A DNA stretch of 6,585 bases. It comes from JBFWQM01 sp050249455. GTDB taxonomy: Bacteria; Pseudomonadota; Alphaproteobacteria; MPNO01; VGEU01. The translations under genes and the position numbers were made by a program. The notes beneath the pieces were generated by a model that was given only the letters and a program-made list of their open reading frames with translations, ran no database searches and was not told the DNA's origin. Location: the NCBI GenBank assembly GCA_050249455.1, contig JBFWQM010000271.1:1-6585 (forward strand). The letters run 5' to 3'. This document shows, piece after piece, positions 5,646 through 6,585 of this stretch (the first letter of the stretch is position 1; every line of letters starts with the position of its first letter).

Positions 5646-5674
5646 TTGCCGGACCGAACGGTCGCATGCTAACG
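5646..5674 (+). promoter_or_regulatory. candidate promoter of the Pht5-like gene
   Basis: TTGCCG (5646-5651) and CTAACG (5669-5674) are 17 bases apart, 30 bases before the ATG at 5705. The -35 is a fair match and the -10 a partial one in the alphaproteobacterial style. It is back to back with the deacetylase promoter. The pentamer AACGG occurs three times here (5635, 5657 and 5671), possibly as regulator half-sites. Confidence 0.33.
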
Positions 5675-5704
5675 GTTCCAACACGAGAATTAGGAGGGGG
5701 GCCG

Positions 5705-6585
5705 ATGTCGAGCATCCAGATTTCCATCGCCTGCGGCGACTACGACCGCGTGCGCGCGATCAAGGACGGCCGCGTGCGGGTCGACGGCTGCGACGTCACC
5801 TTCATCCCGATGATCCCGGAGGAGCTGTTCTTCCGCGCGCTGCGCTATGCCGAGTTCGACGTCGCGGAGCTGTCGTTCAACAGCACGATGATGCTGACCG
5901 CGCGGGGCGTGTGCCCCTATGTCGCGATCCCGGTGTTCCCGTCGCGCATGTTCCGCCACTCGGCGATCTACGTCCGCACCGACCGCGGCATCACGAAGCC
6001 CGAGGACCTCAAGGGCCGGCTGGTCGGCGTGCCGGAATACCAGCAGACCGCCAACGTGTGGATGCGCGGCATCCTGGCCGACGAGTACGGCGTGAAGGAC
6101 AGCGACATCCGCTGGCGCAGCGGCGGGCAGGAGGAGGCCGGGCGCGACGAGCGCACGCCGCTCGCCCTGGAGAACGGCGTCGAGCTGATCGCGGTGAAGG
6201 ACCGCTCGCTGTCGGCGATGCTGCTGGCCGGCGACCTCGACGCGTTCATGACCGCGCGCGCGCCGTCGGTGTTCCTCGACCGGCGGCCCAATATCGGCCG
6301 GCTGTGGCCCGACTACCGCACAGTCGAGCTCGACTACTACCGGCGCACCGGCATCTTCCCGATCATGCACCTGATCGGCGTCAAGCGGACCCTGGCCGAG
6401 AAGCACCCGTGGCTGCCCGGCAGCCTCTACAAGGCGTTCAACCAGGCCAAGGCGATCGCGATGCAGGAGATCCCCGAGGTCGCCGCACTCAACGTCACCC
6501 TGCCCTGGGTCGAGGTGTTCCAGGAGGAGGTGCAGCGCCTGATGGGCGACGACTACTGGCGCTACGGCATCGCCGAGTGCCGCCA
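5705..6585 (+). CDS. 4,5-dihydroxyphthalate decarboxylase / NMT1-like substrate-binding family protein (3' end outside window)
   Basis: Open for 293 codons to the end of the window with no stop; relatives of about 330 residues suggest some 35-40 residues are missing. ATG 5705 has AGGAGG (5692-5697) seven bases upstream. Seen: an N-terminal ISIACGDYDRVRAIKDG, FIPMIPEELFFRALRYAEFDVAELSF (33-58), VFPSRMFRHSAIYV (77-90), the GITKPEDLKGRLVGVPEY segment (95-112) typical of type-2 periplasmic-binding folds, and PWVEVFQEEVQRLMGDDYWRYGI (267-289). No signal peptide or lipobox is visible, so a cytosolic protein is likely. The family includes Pht5 (decarboxylation of 4,5-dihydroxyphthalate) but most members are uncharacterised, and their fold is that of ABC transporter solute-binding proteins. 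The divergent deacetylase-like hydrolase suggests a joint role in degrading a small carboxylated or cyclic amide compound; this is inference. Confidence 0.88.
   Translation, partial: MSSIQISIACGDYDRVRAIKDGRVRVDGCDVTFIPMIPEELFFRALRYAEFDVAELSFNSTMMLTARGVCPYVAIPVFPSRMFRHSAIYVRTDRGITKPEDLKGRLVGVPEYQQTANVWMRGILADEYGVKDSDIRWRSGGQEEAGRDERTPLALENGVELIAVKDRSLSAMLLAGDLDAFMTARAPSVFLDRRPNIGRLWPDYRTVELDYYRRTGIFPIMHLIGVKRTLAEKHPWLPGSLYKAFNQAKAIAMQEIPEVAALNVTLPWVEVFQEEVQRLMGDDYWRYGIAECR

Noticed and set aside
4662..5672. 336-codon plus-strand frame opposite the deacetylase
   Set aside because: It is an antisense shadow; the opposite strand carries the conserved motifs and a proper ribosome site.
5657..5679. 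GGAAC...CGTT on the minus strand as an EcfG promoter for the deacetylase
   Set aside because: The spacer is only 14 bases, shorter than the 16-17 required; TTGACA at 5636-5631 is a better candidate.
4276..5727. 483-codon minus-strand frame overlapping the deacetylase
   Set aside because: It is a shifted frame of the deacetylase gene, with a Pro/Arg/Ala-rich product and no motifs.
5690..6406. 238-codon minus-strand frame opposite the Pht5-like gene
   Set aside because: It has Asp/Ala/Arg/His-rich sequence and no domain, while the plus strand encodes conserved family motifs.

Overview
The window is very GC-rich DNA, with G or C at most third codon positions. It carries a CspA-type cold-shock protein beside a 67-residue ribosomal protein S21, a three-gene YqjD-like/holin-like/DUF3618 envelope operon, and catabolic short-chain dehydrogenase (SDR), deacetylase-like and 4,5-dihydroxyphthalate decarboxylase-like genes. 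This mix is typical of a free-living, soil-type alphaproteobacterium (Rhizobiales or Rhodospirillales). That placement is inferred from protein families, not from a marker alignment. I see no IS element, integrase, CRISPR array, tRNA or rRNA.

Layout. (1) 1-655, minus strand: an SDR whose 3' end lies outside the window, with a non-canonical active site (His for Tyr, Glu for Asn). Its likely promoter has the -35 box inside a near-perfect inverted repeat. (2) 656-1004: a 350-base gap that holds this promoter and operator for the SDR on one side and, on the other, a candidate promoter and about 150-nt leader for the cold-shock gene. (3) 1005-1585, plus strand: csp and rpsU, separated by a GC-rich terminator-like hairpin. 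(4) 1776-2564, plus strand: a second, fully canonical SDR, ending at a hairpin shared with the convergent operon that follows. (5) 2599-4474, minus strand: three overlapping genes read in the order YqjD-like tail-anchored protein, Phage_holin_3_6/YqjE-like protein, DUF3618 protein. They resemble the stress-associated inner-membrane cassettes of Rhizobiales. (6) 4677-5567, minus strand: a NodB/PuuE-type polysaccharide deacetylase family hydrolase. It is divergent from (7) 5705-6585, plus strand: a 4,5-dihydroxyphthalate decarboxylase/NMT1-like protein that runs off the window. The two share a 137-base control region with back-to-back promoter candidates.

How the genes may work together. Two themes interleave. 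The housekeeping and stress theme is csp, rpsU and the membrane operon. The small-molecule catabolism theme is the two SDRs, the deacetylase-like hydrolase and the Pht5-like protein. No substrate can be assigned from sequence alone. I found no clearly unprecedented system. The points most worth a second look are the altered catalytic tetrad of the first SDR, the dyad covering its -35 box, the deacetylase with altered metal-site residues divergent from a decarboxylase-like gene, and the coupled membrane-protein operon with GGAAC elements upstream.
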